Assembly: GCA_902784435.1 (NCBI GenBank) | Contig: CACZUR010000013.1 | Location: 1-59,715, forward strand | Length of the DNA stretch: 59,715 nucleotides | Source: an uncultured Bacteroidia bacterium | GTDB taxonomy: Bacteria; Bacteroidota; Bacteroidia; Bacteroidales; UBA932 | Direction of reading: 5' to 3' | Shown: positions 40,940 through 49,786 of the stretch, in pieces | How positions within the stretch are numbered: the first letter of the stretch is position 1 | Layout of the letters: each line of letters opens with the position of its first letter | Made by a program: the position numbers and the translations under genes | The notes under the pieces: generated by a model | The model's input: the letters and a program-made list of their open reading frames with translations, nothing else | Told to the model about the DNA's origin: nothing | Database searches by the model: none

Positions 40940-43585
40940 ATGAAAAAGATAGTATATTCCCTGGCGGCCCTCCTGACCCTGGCTGCCTGCCAGAAGGAAA
41001 AGGAACTGGTGATTGCCGACCATGGCCCCAGCCAGACCATCACCTGCGACCAGAATGCCCTCATGGGCTCCATGGTGAACTTTTCCGTAAACCTGCAGGA
41101 CAATATCGCCCTGTCCACCCTGAAAGTGTCGCTGCTGTTTGACGAGACCGTCGTGGCCGACACCACCATCCGCACCAAGACCGTGGGCACCTATGAAGGC
41201 CGGCTCAAGGTCCCGTTCGAGAAGAACATCCCCGACGGCGAAGCCACCCTGCGCTTCGTTTCGCAGAACATCCAGTTCGGCACCACCACCGAGGAAAAGA
41301 CGGTGGCCGTGTCCCGCCCGGATTTCGAGTACCTGACGCTCTATGCCGGCGGCAACGAGTACCGGATGTCCCGCACCGGCCGCAACGAATATGCCACCGA
41401 AGGCGTATTCAACGGCTCGACGGACGCCACCATCGTCACGGCGCCCTTCGATGCCGAAGGCCGGACGATCCATTTCGGCTTCAGCGGCAACACGGGCATC
41501 TCGCCCCTGGCCAACGGGCTGATCCCCTTCTCTGACACCACGCCCAATTACAGCATTTCGTTCAATACCCAGAGCTGGACGGGCGCTCCTTTCGTCACCA
41601 TCGAATTCAACGGCGTGGCCGCCAACATGGCCGATGCCACTTCCTACGTGGCCGTCCTGAACATCACCAAGGGCCAGGAGACCACCCTCACGGGCGCACC
41701 CTTCGGCCTGGAAGAGGTGACGCTGGATCCCGACTTCTTCACCGAAGACGGCAAATTCGCCGCCGTGGACGGCCTGTACAAAGTGACCATCATGCTGGAC
41801 CAGAAGTACTTCCTGGTAGAACGCATGGTTTCCGCCACCGAATATGCCGGCATCAATTCCGGCGCCATCTGGATGATTGGCGAAGCCGGCCACTACGGCA
41901 AGCCCGTTCCCGTGACCGCCGGCTGGAGCCCGGACAAGGGCGGCATCTGCCTGGCCGAGGTAGAACCCGGCATCTTCCAGCTCACCCAGGAAGCCGGCGC
42001 CCAGCTGAACATGACCAGCCTGAACGTGAAGCTCTTCCACCAGAAAGGCTGGGGCGGTGAGTTCGGCGGCGGCAGCTATGCAGCCGTGAACAGCGAACTC
42101 ATCTATGCCGGCGAAAGCGACGGCAACATCCACCTCGTGGACGGAAAGACCCTAGACATGGGCGGTATCTACCGCTTCACCGTGGACATCACGGGCGGTG
42201 TATCCGCCGCCATCCTGAGCTTCGAGAAAGTGGGCCAGAAGGAAATCGAGGCAGAGACCATCTCTGTCAACGGCGTAGAAGCCACCTTGGTGGGCACCGA
42301 TCTGTATGCCGCCACCCTGAACCTGACCCAGGGTGAGCAGCTCACCGTTACGGGTATCGCCGACCTGGCCGACTGGAAGCTGGATCCCGACTTCTTCACC
42401 GAGGACGGCAAGTTCGTCCCCGTGAGCGGCCAATACAAGATTACCGCCCAGATGGACAAGCAGTTCTTCCTGGTCGAGCGCCTGAACGGTGAAGGCGGCT
42501 ATGCCACGCTCACCGACGACAACAGCGGCGCCGTATGGATGATCGGCGGCACTTGCTTCGGCAAACCCGCCATCTTCAGCGCAGGCTGGAACACCGATCT
42601 GGGCCTGTGCATGGCCGAAGTGCAGCCGCACGTGTTCCAGCTTACCCTGGAAGCAGGCACCCAGCTGGCCCTCAGCGGCGTGGACGTTAAACTGTTCCAC
42701 CAGAAGGGCTGGGGCGGTGAATTCGGCGGTGGCAGCTATGCCTCCGTGGAAGGCGGCATCATCAAGGCCGATGAAGGAAGCGGCAACATCGCCCTGGAAA
42801 GTGGCGTAGCCCTGGAAATGGGCGCTTCCTACCGCTTTACGCTGGATCTGACCGCCGGCCGCAGCGCCGCCGTGCTCAAATGCGAGAAGGTGGGCGAGAG
42901 CACCATCGTCCCCGACAATGTGGCCGTGAACGGTACTGAGGCCGCCCTCACCGGGGCCGATGTCTATACCGCCACCGTATCCCTGACCAAGGGCGCTGCC
43001 GTCACCATCACCGGTGTAGACGGTCTGGACGCCTACTGGTGGGATCCCGACTTCTTTGCAGAGGGCAACCTCAACGCCGTAGACGGTCAATACAAAGTCA
43101 CCATCGACCAGGCTCACAAGGTAATCCTGGCCCGCCGCACGAACGACGACGGCAGTGCGCCCAACCTGGAACAGGGCGGCCTGTACGTACAGGGATGGGG
43201 CATCGCCTCCTATATGATGGACGGCGGCCAGGTGGGCTGGCCCGGAACCGGCGGTTACCAGCTGGCCCAGGTGGCCGACAAGGTGTACCAGATGACGGGC
43301 AAAGCCGTGACCGAGCACGATCCCGAGATCGGCGGGCGCTTCCGCACCGACTACTGGAGCATCAAGTTCTTCTTCCAGGACGGCTGGGGCGGTGAAAGCA
43401 GCAAGGGACTGAGCATCCTGGGCAATGCGGCCGGCAACCTGTCCCAGGGCGATGACGGCAACTTCGGCCTGGCTTCCAACCTGGAAGAAGGTGCCACCTA
43501 CCGCATCACCGTAGACTTCAGCGCCGTCACCGTAAGCGGGAACGCCATTGAAGGCAAGGAAACGGTTACCTTCGAAAAACTGTAA
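40940..43585 (+). CDS. surface glycan-binding lipoprotein with three tandem SusE/F-like units
   Basis: 881 residues from the ATG at 40940 (MKKIVYSLAALLTLAACQKE). A lipoprotein signal precedes an N-terminal beta-rich region (about 20-210), then three tandem units of about 220 residues aligned at LDPDFFTEDGKF (DNA anchors 41723, 42380, 43040). Each unit has a SusE/SusF-like core with (A/V)WMIG, FGKP, AGW and FHQKGWGGEFGGGSY; units 1 and 2 are close copies, while unit 3 has diverged (FFQDGWGGES). Such proteins hold polysaccharide on the cell surface. It starts 4 nt after GH30, and a strong terminator follows. Confidence 0.85.
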   Translation: MKKIVYSLAALLTLAACQKEKELVIADHGPSQTITCDQNALMGSMVNFSVNLQDNIALSTLKVSLLFDETVVADTTIRTKTVGTYEGRLKVPFEKNIPDGEATLRFVSQNIQFGTTTEEKTVAVSRPDFEYLTLYAGGNEYRMSRTGRNEYATEGVFNGSTDATIVTAPFDAEGRTIHFGFSGNTGISPLANGLIPFSDTTPNYSISFNTQSWTGAPFVTIEFNGVAANMADATSYVAVLNITKGQETTLTGAPFGLEEVTLDPDFFTEDGKFAAVDGLYKVTIMLDQKYFLVERMVSATEYAGINSGAIWMIGEAGHYGKPVPVTAGWSPDKGGICLAEVEPGIFQLTQEAGAQLNMTSLNVKLFHQKGWGGEFGGGSYAAVNSELIYAGESDGNIHLVDGKTLDMGGIYRFTVDITGGVSAAILSFEKVGQKEIEAETISVNGVEATLVGTDLYAATLNLTQGEQLTVTGIADLADWKLDPDFFTEDGKFVPVSGQYKITAQMDKQFFLVERLNGEGGYATLTDDNSGAVWMIGGTCFGKPAIFSAGWNTDLGLCMAEVQPHVFQLTLEAGTQLALSGVDVKLFHQKGWGGEFGGGSYASVEGGIIKADEGSGNIALESGVALEMGASYRFTLDLTAGRSAAVLKCEKVGESTIVPDNVAVNGTEAALTGADVYTATVSLTKGAAVTITGVDGLDAYWWDPDFFAEGNLNAVDGQYKVTIDQAHKVILARRTNDDGSAPNLEQGGLYVQGWGIASYMMDGGQVGWPGTGGYQLAQVADKVYQMTGKAVTEHDPEIGGRFRTDYWSIKFFFQDGWGGESSKGLSILGNAAGNLSQGDDGNFGLASNLEEGATYRITVDFSAVTVSGNAIEGKETVTFEKL
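41590..43585 (+). repeat. three tandem repeats of about 660 bp in the binding protein
   Basis: Units run about 41590-42249, 42250-42909 and 42910-43585. Anchor codons repeat at intervals of 657 and 660 bp. Units 1 and 2 share near-identical stretches around 42037-42083 and 42699-42745; unit 3 is more diverged. Confidence 0.75.
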
Positions 43586-43602
43586 AATTCTTGCGATAAA
43601 AG

Positions 43603-43640
43603 AATTCCGGGCTTTCCCCGACAGAGGACAGCCCGGAATT
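43603..43640 (+). terminator. terminator of the susC-to-binding-protein operon
   Basis: An 11-bp perfect stem (AATTCCGGGCT at 43603-43613 with its complement at 43630-43640) followed by TTTC. A new promoter box starts only 6 nt later. Confidence 0.8.
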
Positions 43641-43645
43641 TTTCT

Positions 43646-43653
43646 TAAATTTG
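43646..43653 (+). promoter_or_regulatory. -7 promoter box of the regulator-GH3 unit
   Basis: TAAATTTG ends 4 nt before the ATG at 43658, directly after the terminator. Confidence 0.55.
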
Positions 43654-43657
43654 CAGA

Positions 43658-45283
43658 ATGATACGCAAACTGATTGTCCTGGGATGCACAGCCTGTGTCG
43701 TGGCAGGCTGCGTACAATCCGGCAGCACCGAAGGCATTCTCCGGGAGCTGGACCACGCGCTGCAGATGGAAAACACTTACCAGAAGTACTTCCTTCAACG
43801 GACAGAGGCCCTCGGAGACCTTCTTCAAGGGAAGCTTTCCCTGGAACAGGAGTATGAGATCCGGCGCCGTCTCTCCGACGAATACCGTTTCTACAACCTG
43901 GATTCCACGCTCAGCCAGCTCAAACGCAACAAGGCCATCGCCCGGCAGCTTCAGGACCCGGTCCGCCTCACGGAAACGGATCTGGCGCTGGTCAGGGAGT
44001 ACGGCCTGGCAGGCTATCATTCCGACGCCTTCGAACTGCTGCAGCAGTACTCCGAGGACACCGTTCCGGAAAAACTCAGGATTCAGTTTTACGACACCGC
44101 CTCCTACCTGTATGGAGAGATGGGCGCCTATTCTTCCAACAACGAGAGCTATTGGAAGAAAAGGGACCAGTACTCCGACGCCCTGCTGGAGGGCCTGGAA
44201 GAAGGAAGTTACGAATGGAACAACCTGTGCCGCACGCGGGCTGTTTCCCGGGGAGACCGCGCCGCCGCCCTGAATTTCGCCCGGAAAGCCGTAGAGGTTT
44301 CGCCGGTGAATTCCCGCGAATATGCCAGCGCCGCCTTCTTCCTGTCTACGCTCCAGACAGACCGCGACCAGCAAATCCTCTGGCTGGCCCGGTCGGCCAT
44401 TGCGGATGTCATGAACGCCACCAAGGACTACGCTTCCCTGAACGACCTGGCCGCGCTCCTGTACGAGGAAGGCGACATCAAAAGGGCCTTCAACTACGTG
44501 GCCGATCATTGTATGCGGGATGCCCTGTTCTTCAACGGCAAACTGCGTCCCTGGCAGATCAGCCAGTTCTTTCCGGCGCTGGAAGAAGCCTATGCGGCCC
44601 AGAACGCCAGGAGCACCCGGATGATGATCCTGTTCATGGCGGTGTCCCTTCTGATGATGCTGGCGCTGGCATTCCTGCTCATGAACCTTTCCCGGAGAAG
44701 GAAAGCCCTGGAAAAAATGAGCCTGGACCTGCAGGCCGAAAAAGACCGCGTAGAACGCAGGAACGCCTCGCTCCAGGCCGTGAACCAGCAGATGGGCGAA
44801 GTGAATGCCGCCCTGCAGGAAGCCAACAAGGTTCGCCAGGAGTACATCGGCCTGTACCTGCAGAACATGTCCGAAAGCATTTCCAAGACCCGGAAATACA
44901 AGAATCACGTCCTCACCTATATCCGGAGGGGCAACACAAAGTACCTGGCAGAGGAAATCATGGCCCTCCCGCCCATCGAGGAAGACATTTCCCAGTTTAA
45001 CCGGACTTTTGACGAAACTTTCATCAACCTGTACCCGGACTTCGTGGAAAAATTCAACGAACTGCTGCAGGAAGGGGAAGAGATCAAGCCCAAGGGAGAG
45101 GATATCCTGACCCCGGAGCTCCGGGTATTCGCCCTTATCAAACTGGGCATCGTGGAGTCGTCCCGGATTGCGGCGCTCCTGCACTATTCAGCCAATACCG
45201 TGTATAACTACCGGGCCAAGATCAAAAACAAATGCCGCGGCGACAGAGAGCAGTTCGAAGCCGTCGTACAAACCATCGAATAA
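43658..45283 (+). CDS. membrane-bound PUL regulator (TPR, DUF6377-type, HTH)
   Basis: 541 residues. The N-terminal signal segment contains a Cys (VVAGCVQSG) that could be lipidated or serve as an anchor. A periplasmic helical TPR-like region follows (about 25-310), one transmembrane helix (about 325-345: MMILFMAVSLLMMLALAFLLM), a cytoplasmic coiled coil (about 350-400) and a C-terminal domain of the DUF6377 type ending in a LuxR-like helix-turn-helix (LGIVESSRIAALLHYSANTVYNYRAKIKNK). It would sense an imported oligosaccharide and control the PUL. It has its own promoter and is cotranscribed with the GH3 gene. Confidence 0.8.
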   Translation: MIRKLIVLGCTACVVAGCVQSGSTEGILRELDHALQMENTYQKYFLQRTEALGDLLQGKLSLEQEYEIRRRLSDEYRFYNLDSTLSQLKRNKAIARQLQDPVRLTETDLALVREYGLAGYHSDAFELLQQYSEDTVPEKLRIQFYDTASYLYGEMGAYSSNNESYWKKRDQYSDALLEGLEEGSYEWNNLCRTRAVSRGDRAAALNFARKAVEVSPVNSREYASAAFFLSTLQTDRDQQILWLARSAIADVMNATKDYASLNDLAALLYEEGDIKRAFNYVADHCMRDALFFNGKLRPWQISQFFPALEEAYAAQNARSTRMMILFMAVSLLMMLALAFLLMNLSRRRKALEKMSLDLQAEKDRVERRNASLQAVNQQMGEVNAALQEANKVRQEYIGLYLQNMSESISKTRKYKNHVLTYIRRGNTKYLAEEIMALPPIEEDISQFNRTFDETFINLYPDFVEKFNELLQEGEEIKPKGEDILTPELRVFALIKLGIVESSRIAALLHYSANTVYNYRAKIKNKCRGDREQFEAVVQTIE

Positions 45284-45296
45284 ATTAAACATGCAT

Positions 45297-47519
45297 ATGA
45301 AATCCCCGTATCTGCTTCTGGCCGCCCTTGTGACCGTAGCCATCGCCTGTTTCCCCGCCAGGAAAACAGGTCCCTTGTATGCCGACGCTTCCGCCCCTCT
45401 GGAGGAAAGGGTGCAGGACGCCCTCTCCCGCATGAGCGTGGAAGAGAAAGTGGCCCTCACCCACGCCCAGTCCAAGTTTTCCAGCGCCGGTGTACCCCGC
45501 CTGGGCATTCCCGAGCTCTGGCACACGGACGGGCCGCACGGCATCCGTCCGGAGGTCCTCTGGGACGAATGGGACCAGGCCGGCTGGACCAACGACTCCT
45601 GCACCGCCTTCCCCGCCCTGGTAAACCTGGCCGCCACCTGGGACAGGGAACTGTCCCTGCTGTATGGCCGCAGCATCGGCGAAGAAGCCCGCTACCGCGA
45701 AAAGGACATCCTGCTGGGCCCCGGCGTGAACATGGGCCGTACACCCCTGAACGGACGGACCTTCGAATACATGGGGGAAGACCCCTACCTGGCATCGGCC
45801 CTGGTCGTCCCCTATGTGAAAGGCGTCCAGGAGAATGGCGTAGCGGCCTGCGTGAAGCATTTTGCCGTGAACAACCAGGAGGTGCGCCGCACGGCCACGT
45901 CCTCCAATGTGGACGACCGTACCCTGTACGAGATTTACCTCCCGGCTTTCCAGGCGGCTGTCCAGGAAGGCGGCGCCTGGGCCATCATGGGCTCCTATAA
46001 CCTGTATAACGGCCAGTTCAACTGCCACAACAAGAAACTCCTCTGCGACATCCTGAAGGACGAGTGGGGCTTCGACGGGGTGGTCATCAGCGACTGGGGC
46101 GGCTGCCGGGACGACGACGAGGCCATCGTGAACGGCCTGGACATCGAGATGGGCACCTGGACCAACGGCCTCAGCGGCAATGCCTCGGACAGCTATGCCA
46201 ATTACCATCTGGCCAACCCCTATCTGGCGCGTCTGCGCGACGGTCGAGCCACGGAGGAAGTGCTCAACGACAAGGCCTCCCGCATCCTGCGCACCATCTT
46301 CCGCACCTCCATGGGTGAACAGCACTTCGGCAGCTTCAATTCGCCGGAGCATTACGCCGCCGCCCGCAAGATTGCGGCCGAGGGCATCGTCCTCCTCCAG
46401 AACGACGGTACGCTCCCCCTCAGCATCCCCGAGGGCGGCAAGCTCCTGGTAGTGGGAGAGAACGCCTACAAGATGATGGTGGTGGGCGGAGGAAGCTCCA
46501 ACCTGAAAACCAAGTACGAGATTATCCCGCTGGAGGCCCTGCATGAAGTGTTTGACGGCCATGCCCAGGTGGTCTGGGAGCGCGGCTACGTGGGCGACAC
46601 CACCACGGACTACAACAAGGTGGTCACCGGACAGGACCTGAGCGAAAGCCGCAGCGCCGGACAGCTCCTCTCCGATGCCGTCCAGGCGGCCCAGGACGCA
46701 GACTGCGTGCTGTTCATCGGCGGTCTGAACAAGAGTGACGGGCAGGACAACGAAGGCACGGACCGCGAAGACATCGTGCTGCCCTATGGTCAGGACACCC
46801 TGATCGAGGCCCTCGCCGCCGTAGCCAAAAAAATGGTGGTGGTGAACATTTCCGGATCACCGGTAGCCATGCCCTGGGCGCCCAAGGTGAACGCCATCGT
46901 CCAAAGTTGGTATGGCGGCTCCGAAAGCGGCCACGCCCTGGCCGATGTGCTCACCGGTGCCGTGAATCCCTCCGGCAAGCTTCCTTTCACCATGCCGCTC
47001 GCCCTGGCCGACGGTCCCCTGAAAACCGAGCGCCAGTATCCCGGCATCCGGGAAGAGGGCCAGGAATGGTGGCAGGAGTACTATGACGAAGGCGTGTTCA
47101 TCGGCTACCGCTGGTATTCCAGCAAGGGCATCCCCGTCCAGTTCCCCTTCGGCCACGGACTCAGCTACACCACCTTCTCCCTCTCCGACGCAGCGGTGAA
47201 GGCCGCCGGGAAAGACCGTTTCACGGTTACCGCCACCCTCACCAATACCGGCAGCGTCGCGGGTGCAGAAGTGGTCCAGCTGTACATTTCCGACGTAGAG
47301 GCCTCCGTGGAGCGCCCCGTGAAAGAGCTCAAAGGCTTCCAGAAAGTGTACCTGAAGCCCGGAGAAAGCCGGAAACTGAGCTTCTCCCTGGGCCGGAAAG
47401 ACCTGAGTTTCTTCGATGCCAGCAAGCACGAATGGGTGGCCGAAGCCGGCGCGTTCAAAGCCCTGGTGGGAACGTCTTCGGAGGACATCGCCGCCAGCCT
47501 GGATTTCAGTCTCCGGTAA
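45297..47519 (+). CDS. GH3 beta-glucosidase
   Basis: 740 residues from the ATG at 45297; an ATG two codons earlier (45291) is also possible. A signal peptide (SPYLLLAALVTVAIACFPA) could make it a lipoprotein. The N-terminal barrel contains KHFAVNNQEVRRT and the nucleophile in GVVISDWGG (Asp about 266); the alpha/beta sandwich has a likely acid/base Glu in NEGTDRED (about 486); a C-terminal FN3-like domain ends the protein. GH3 enzymes release glucose from non-reducing ends. It lies 13 nt after the regulator stop. Linkage preference (probably beta-1,6 here) is inferred from the locus. Confidence 0.92.
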   Translation: MKSPYLLLAALVTVAIACFPARKTGPLYADASAPLEERVQDALSRMSVEEKVALTHAQSKFSSAGVPRLGIPELWHTDGPHGIRPEVLWDEWDQAGWTNDSCTAFPALVNLAATWDRELSLLYGRSIGEEARYREKDILLGPGVNMGRTPLNGRTFEYMGEDPYLASALVVPYVKGVQENGVAACVKHFAVNNQEVRRTATSSNVDDRTLYEIYLPAFQAAVQEGGAWAIMGSYNLYNGQFNCHNKKLLCDILKDEWGFDGVVISDWGGCRDDDEAIVNGLDIEMGTWTNGLSGNASDSYANYHLANPYLARLRDGRATEEVLNDKASRILRTIFRTSMGEQHFGSFNSPEHYAAARKIAAEGIVLLQNDGTLPLSIPEGGKLLVVGENAYKMMVVGGGSSNLKTKYEIIPLEALHEVFDGHAQVVWERGYVGDTTTDYNKVVTGQDLSESRSAGQLLSDAVQAAQDADCVLFIGGLNKSDGQDNEGTDREDIVLPYGQDTLIEALAAVAKKMVVVNISGSPVAMPWAPKVNAIVQSWYGGSESGHALADVLTGAVNPSGKLPFTMPLALADGPLKTERQYPGIREEGQEWWQEYYDEGVFIGYRWYSSKGIPVQFPFGHGLSYTTFSLSDAAVKAAGKDRFTVTATLTNTGSVAGAEVVQLYISDVEASVERPVKELKGFQKVYLKPGESRKLSFSLGRKDLSFFDASKHEWVAEAGAFKALVGTSSEDIAASLDFSLR

Positions 47520-47568
47520 ACAGGGAAGTTTTTTCCGCCGGCCCGGGCGCATTTTGGAAGAAAATGCT

Positions 47569-47576
47569 TATATTTG
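47569..47576 (+). promoter_or_regulatory. -7 promoter box of dnaN
   Basis: TATATTTG, 28 nt before the dnaN ATG at 47605. Confidence 0.55.
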
Positions 47577-47604
47577 CGAAATAAGATAATTAAGAACACG
47601 CAAT

Positions 47605-48726
47605 ATGAAACTGACAATTTCCAGCACCAATCTCCTGAAAGCCCTGATGGACGTCTCCAAAGCCATTCCGTCCAAGTCTCCGCTTCCCATCCTGGAGAAT
47701 TTCCTCTTTGTCCTTTCCGGGGGCAAACTGGAAATCACCGCATCGGATTCGGAACTCACCCTGCGCACCTGCATTGAGGCCGACGTAGCGGAGGAAGACG
47801 GTTCCATCGCCGTTCCGGCCCGCCACATGACAGACCTCCTGAAGGAACTGCCGGACCAGCCCGTGAACATCAAGACCGTCAGCGAGAGTTCTTTCGAGTG
47901 CAGCTGGGCCAGCGGTAACTCCGTACTTCCCTACTTCCCCGCAGACGATTATCCGGAAATCAAGACCACCTCGGAAGACGCCCTCCAGGTGGAATTCCCC
48001 GCAGAAAGCCTGGTAGACGGCATCCAGAGCACCGTCTATGCCACCGCCGACGACGAAATCCGTCCGGCCATGAACGGTATCTTCTTTGACATCGACCTGG
48101 ACAGCACCACCCTGGTAGCGTCAGATTCCCACAAGCTCATCTGCTACACCACCAAGGACGTGAAGGCGACGGAGAAGGCATCCTTCATCCTGCACAAGAA
48201 GCCCGCGGGCGTGCTGCGCTCCATCATCGGCAAGGATGTGGAGAATGTCGCCATCGCCTTCGACAGCTCCACCGCGCAGTTCACCTTCGGCAACACCACC
48301 ATGGTGTGCCGCCTGGTCGTGGGCAAGTACCCCAAATACCGGGACGTCATCCCCATGAACAACTCCAACGTGCTGCAGATAGACCGTCAGCTGCTGCTGA
48401 ACACCGTCAAACGCGTAGCCGTGTGCGCCAACAAGGCCTCCAACCACATCAAGCTCACGCTCAAGGAAGGCCAGCTGGAAATATCGGCCCAGGACCTGGG
48501 CTTCGCCCTGGCCGCCTATGAGAAAATCAACTGCAACTATGCGGGAGAGGAACTCACCATCGGCTTCAAGAGCACTTTCCTCACGGAAATCCTCTCCAAT
48601 ATGGGCTGCAACGGCCTGGTCATCAAATTTGCCGATGCCCGTCGCGCCGCCCTCATCCTCCCCGCGGAGGAAGAGGCGGAAACCGAAAAAGTCTGCGGCA
48701 TCCTAATGCCCATCATGATCCAATAG
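47605..48726 (+). CDS. dnaN: DNA polymerase III beta sliding clamp
   Basis: 373 residues, normal length for a clamp with three similar domains. It begins MKLTISSTNLLKALMDVSKAIPSKSPLPILENFLF and shows ASDSELTLR, the repeat start near 120 and the C-terminal ILMPIMIQ typical of the family. The clamp tethers polymerase and many repair proteins to DNA. Its final codons and stop lie within a perfect 14-bp inverted repeat. A DnaQ-like exonuclease gene follows about 80 nt downstream on the same strand. Confidence 0.95.
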   Translation: MKLTISSTNLLKALMDVSKAIPSKSPLPILENFLFVLSGGKLEITASDSELTLRTCIEADVAEEDGSIAVPARHMTDLLKELPDQPVNIKTVSESSFECSWASGNSVLPYFPADDYPEIKTTSEDALQVEFPAESLVDGIQSTVYATADDEIRPAMNGIFFDIDLDSTTLVASDSHKLICYTTKDVKATEKASFILHKKPAGVLRSIIGKDVENVAIAFDSSTAQFTFGNTTMVCRLVVGKYPKYRDVIPMNNSNVLQIDRQLLLNTVKRVAVCANKASNHIKLTLKEGQLEISAQDLGFALAAYEKINCNYAGEELTIGFKSTFLTEILSNMGCNGLVIKFADARRAALILPAEEEAETEKVCGILMPIMIQ

Positions 48727-48745
48727 CCGGGCCGGCTATTGGATC
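48717..48745 (+). terminator. perfect inverted repeat over the dnaN stop
   Basis: Two 14-bp arms (48717-48730 and 48732-48745) are perfect complements around one base. The stop codon TAG lies in the left arm. The sequence after it is not strongly T-rich, so termination efficiency is uncertain. Confidence 0.5.
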
Positions 48746-48775
48746 CGTTTCACTTACGTTACCCCCTCCCGAAAC

Positions 48776-48794
48776 CCCTCCCCTCGGGGGAGGG
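48776..48794 (+). repeat. GC-rich hairpin between dnaN and dnaQ-like gene
   Basis: CCCTCCCC pairs with GGGGAGGG around a 3-nt loop, preceded by a related CCCCCTCCCG stretch at 48762. It may add to termination after dnaN. Confidence 0.4.
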
Positions 48795-48808
48795 ACTTAT
48801 TATTAGGT

Positions 48809-49774
48809 ATGGAATTAAAACTGGAAAGACCGCTGCTGTTTTTTGACATCGAGAGCACGGGGCTGAATATTGCCACGGACGGGATTATCGAGCTGTCGTT
48901 CGTGAAGGTGATGCCGGACCAGGAGGTCAAGATCAAAACCTGGAAGATCAAGCCTTGGGACTATGCCAACCACTGCGTCATCCCCATCAATCCGCAGGCG
49001 TCGGAGGTGAACGGGGTCAAGGACGAAGACCTGGTGGGCTGCCCCAAGTTCATCGAAGTGCTGCCGGAGGTGGCTCAGTGGCTGGAAGGCAGCGACCTTG
49101 CCGGTTTCAACAGCGCCAAATTCGACCTTCCCCTGCTGGCAGAGGAAATCGAGCGCGCCCGCTGTTACAGCGAACTGCGCCTGAAAGAGGAAAAATCCCG
49201 CGCCAAGGCACAGGAAATGCTGGATATCATCGACAAGGTAGACCTCCATTCCTGCCGGATGGTGGACGTGCAGAACATCTACCACCATTTCGAACCCAGG
49301 AATCTCCGCGCCGCATACCGCTTCTACTGCGGCGGCCTGGACTTTGAGAACGCCCATACCGCCGAGGCCGATACCCTGGCCACCTACGAGGTGCTCAAGG
49401 GCCAGCTGGACCGTTATAAAGAGCCCACCGACTATCAGCAGGAAGTGCTCAAGAACGACGTGGAAGCCCTCTCCAAGATAGGCGCCCGCTCCCGCACCGT
49501 AGACTTTGCCGGACGCCTCATCCTGGGCGAGGACGGGGAGCCGGTCATCAGTTTCGGCAAGCACAAGGGAAAGACCGCCCGCGAGGTCTGGAACGCAGAA
49601 CCTTCCTACTTTGCCTGGATCGAAAACGGGGATTTCACCCTGGACACCAAACGCCAGTTCGCCCGCCTGAAGGCGCAGTTTACGAAAGAACGCAAGGAGG
49701 CCCTCAACCGCCCCGCCACCGAGGACGAACTCAAAGGCCTGGCCAGCAAATTCAATACAGGAAAGCTGTTCTAG
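48809..49774 (+). CDS. DnaQ-like 3'-5' exonuclease with C-terminal DUF3820-like domain
   Basis: 321 residues. The DEDDh exonuclease domain is clear: motif I FFDIESTGL (about 11-19), motif II AGFNSAKFDLPLL (about 96) and motif III with HTAEADTLATYEV (about 187). The C-terminal part (about 245-300: ISFGKHKGKTAREVWNAEPSYFAWIENGDF) resembles a small domain fused to such exonucleases. It may proofread or trim DNA or RNA ends; it follows the sliding clamp gene, which fits a replication or repair role. The dnaN spacing and hairpins suggest it has its own expression signals. Confidence 0.85.
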   Translation: MELKLERPLLFFDIESTGLNIATDGIIELSFVKVMPDQEVKIKTWKIKPWDYANHCVIPINPQASEVNGVKDEDLVGCPKFIEVLPEVAQWLEGSDLAGFNSAKFDLPLLAEEIERARCYSELRLKEEKSRAKAQEMLDIIDKVDLHSCRMVDVQNIYHHFEPRNLRAAYRFYCGGLDFENAHTAEADTLATYEVLKGQLDRYKEPTDYQQEVLKNDVEALSKIGARSRTVDFAGRLILGEDGEPVISFGKHKGKTAREVWNAEPSYFAWIENGDFTLDTKRQFARLKAQFTKERKEALNRPATEDELKGLASKFNTGKLF

Positions 49775-49786
49775 CTCCTATAAATC

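Noticed and set aside
41590-43585. Possible CRISPR or satellite array
   Set aside because: The repeats are about 660 bp, contiguous and coding; they are protein domain duplications.
42152-45184. 1010-codon minus-strand open frame opposite the binding protein and regulator
   Set aside because: Antisense shadow; repetitive character comes from the tandem repeats of the plus-strand gene.
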